Shown: positions 62,928-64,000 of the stretch, one piece after another
Layout: each line of letters starts with the position of its first letter
How positions within the stretch are numbered: the stretch's first letter is position 1
Translations under genes and position numbers: made by a program
Source: Sphingomonas sp. 32-66-10
GTDB lineage: Bacteria > Pseudomonadota > Alphaproteobacteria > Sphingomonadales > Sphingomonadaceae
NCBI GenBank assembly: GCA_002280565.1
Contig: NCEF01000010.1
Location: 19,637-83,636 of the forward strand
Direction: 5' to 3'
Length of the DNA: 64,000 nt
The notes under the pieces: model-generated
Databases searched by the model: none
Seen by the model: only the letters and a program-made list of their open reading frames with translations
What the model was told of the DNA's origin: nothing

Positions 62928-63983
62928 ATGCTCTATTCGCGTCTCGGCAATACCGGCCTCATCGTCTCGCGCCTTTCGTTCGGCACGATGACCTTCACGC
63001 TGGGTGGCGGCATCCCCGCCATCGCCAAGACCAATCGCGCCGACGCTGCCGCGCTGATTGGCCGCGCGCTCGATGCCGGGATCAACTTCTTCGACACCGC
63101 CGACATCTATTCCGAAAGCGAGTCCGAACAGGTGCTCGGCCAGATCATTGCCCCGCGCCGCGATGAGGTGGTGATCGCGACCAAAGCGGGCTGGCGCGCC
63201 GGTGCCCCGCTCAACCGCTCCGGCCTGTCGGCATCGCACCTCAACTGGTCGATCGACCACAGCCTGAAGCGGCTCGGCACCGATCATGTCGACGTCTACA
63301 TCGTCCATCGCGACGACCGGAACACCCCGCTCGAAGAAACGCTGCAGACGCTCGACTCGATCGTTCGCGCGGGCAAGGCGCGCTATCTCGGCTTCTCCAA
63401 CTGGCCGGCATGGAAGGTCGCGGCGGCGATGGAGCTGCAGCGCGCCAATGGCTGGGCGCCCTTCACCCATGGTCAGCTGATGTATTCGCTGGTCGGCCGC
63501 GACATCGAAAGCGAGTTCTTCCCGCTCGCCGCGCATTACGGCCTCGGCATCACCGCATGGAGCCCGCTCGCCGGCGGCTTCCTGTCGGGCAAATATACCC
63601 GCGACAATCCCGGCGACGTCGATGACCGGCTGACCGGTTACGAAGGCATCCCGATCGACAAGGACAAGGGCTTTGCCGTGATCGACCGGCTGCGCGACAT
63701 CGCTGCCGCGCATGGCGCGACCGTGGCGCAGGTTGCCTTGTCCTGGCTGCTGCATCGCGAGCCCGTGTCGAGCATCCTGCTCGGCGCGAGCAAAATGCAC
63801 CAGCTCGATGATAATCTCGGCGCGGTGAACGTCGCGCTGACCCCGGACGAGGTCAAGGAACTCGACCGCATGACCCGCCAGCCGCGCGCCTATCCGCGCA
63901 TCATGATCGACTGGATCGACCAGCCGATCGCTCAGGCGCTCGCCGCCCGTCCCGGCGCGCCCTATCGCCCCGAACCAAGCTGA
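62928..63983 (+). CDS. Aldo/keto reductase
   Basis: A 351-residue NADPH-dependent reductase of the TIM-barrel AKR superfamily. The catalytic tetrad is visible: FFDTADIYSE (Asp and Tyr), IATKAGW (Lys) and YIVHRDD (His). C-terminal NADPH contacts occur in SILLGASKMHQLDDNL. It resembles the bacterial YajO/AKR-like family that reduces ketones and sugars. GGGGAGAGGAAG precedes ATG 62928. Substrate unknown. After its stop only 17 bases remain in the window. Confidence 0.92.
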   Translation: MLYSRLGNTGLIVSRLSFGTMTFTLGGGIPAIAKTNRADAAALIGRALDAGINFFDTADIYSESESEQVLGQIIAPRRDEVVIATKAGWRAGAPLNRSGLSASHLNWSIDHSLKRLGTDHVDVYIVHRDDRNTPLEETLQTLDSIVRAGKARYLGFSNWPAWKVAAAMELQRANGWAPFTHGQLMYSLVGRDIESEFFPLAAHYGLGITAWSPLAGGFLSGKYTRDNPGDVDDRLTGYEGIPIDKDKGFAVIDRLRDIAAAHGATVAQVALSWLLHREPVSSILLGASKMHQLDDNLGAVNVALTPDEVKELDRMTRQPRAYPRIMIDWIDQPIAQALAARPGAPYRPEPS

Positions 63984-64000
63984 AAGACCCCACTTCCCCC

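Overview
The window reads as chromosome of a high-GC alphaproteobacterium, most likely a sphingomonad. This is inferred from TrcR (DUF1013), a PII/glutamine synthetase pair behind a sigma-54 promoter, an exosortase-A-type exopolysaccharide gene set, two large TonB-dependent receptors, a beta-propeller phytase, many Ala/Pro-rich periplasmic proteins, and dense REP-like palindromes in the gaps. I saw no rRNA, tRNA, CRISPR array or transposase.

Layout. 1-4.3 kb: SMR exporter, L,D-transpeptidase, a small lipoprotein, rplJ-rplL with promoter, L10-type leader and terminator. 4.3-10 kb (minus): two tandem paralogous Pro/Thr-rich single-span proteins and an M16 peptidase pair. 10-17.7 kb: photolyase-like FAD protein with a CinA/MoaB-type protein, map with a 60-aa HTH protein, a BaiN-type flavoprotein, a TPR protein, and an exported protein broken at a C9 tract. 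17.7-21.6 kb: DUF885 protein, glnB and a damaged glnA. 21.7-27.2 kb: Pho-box-like site, TonB receptor (amber-interrupted), metallophosphoesterase and phytase, a phytate or organic-phosphate scavenging locus. 27.3-33.7 kb: peptidases, flavodoxin-like protein, quinone reductase, aldehyde dehydrogenase and small proteins. 33.7-35 kb: a LexA-like S24 repressor divergent from two small overlapping genes, with a GAAC-N7-GAAC SOS-type box between them. 35-40.4 kb: exosortase-A-associated glycosyltransferase, O-ligase and an asparagine-synthase-like protein. 40.5-44.8 kb: GST, dienelactone hydrolase, MBL hydrolase, trcR and small lipoproteins.

44.8-58.4 kb is one co-directional block: Fe/2OG dioxygenase, LysR regulator, D-amino-acid dehydrogenase, TonB receptor, exported N-acyl-D-amino-acid deacylase, DAACS symporter, two consecutive gamma-glutamyltransferases and an alpha/beta hydrolase. 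Junctions are mostly overlapping or very short. The parts suggest outer-membrane capture, periplasmic hydrolysis, inner-membrane uptake and oxidation of gamma-glutamyl and D-amino-acid compounds. The substrate is not established. 58.5-64 kb: HerA-like ATPase, a 51-aa membrane protein, TlyA methyltransferase, an endolysin-holin pair of the gene-transfer-agent type, hslV and an aldo/keto reductase.

Several otherwise normal genes are broken by very small lesions: one-base deletions in an M16 peptidase and a TonB receptor, an amber codon in another TonB receptor, an extra C in a C9 tract, and about 70 nt missing from glnA. Either the consensus sequence is imperfect or some of these are real mutations; read data would decide. 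The most unusual non-coding structure is a three-hairpin element present twice (near 12.0 and 42.2 kb). Its central 31-34 bp palindrome is nearly identical in both copies, while the flanking hairpins differ in sequence but keep their pairing.
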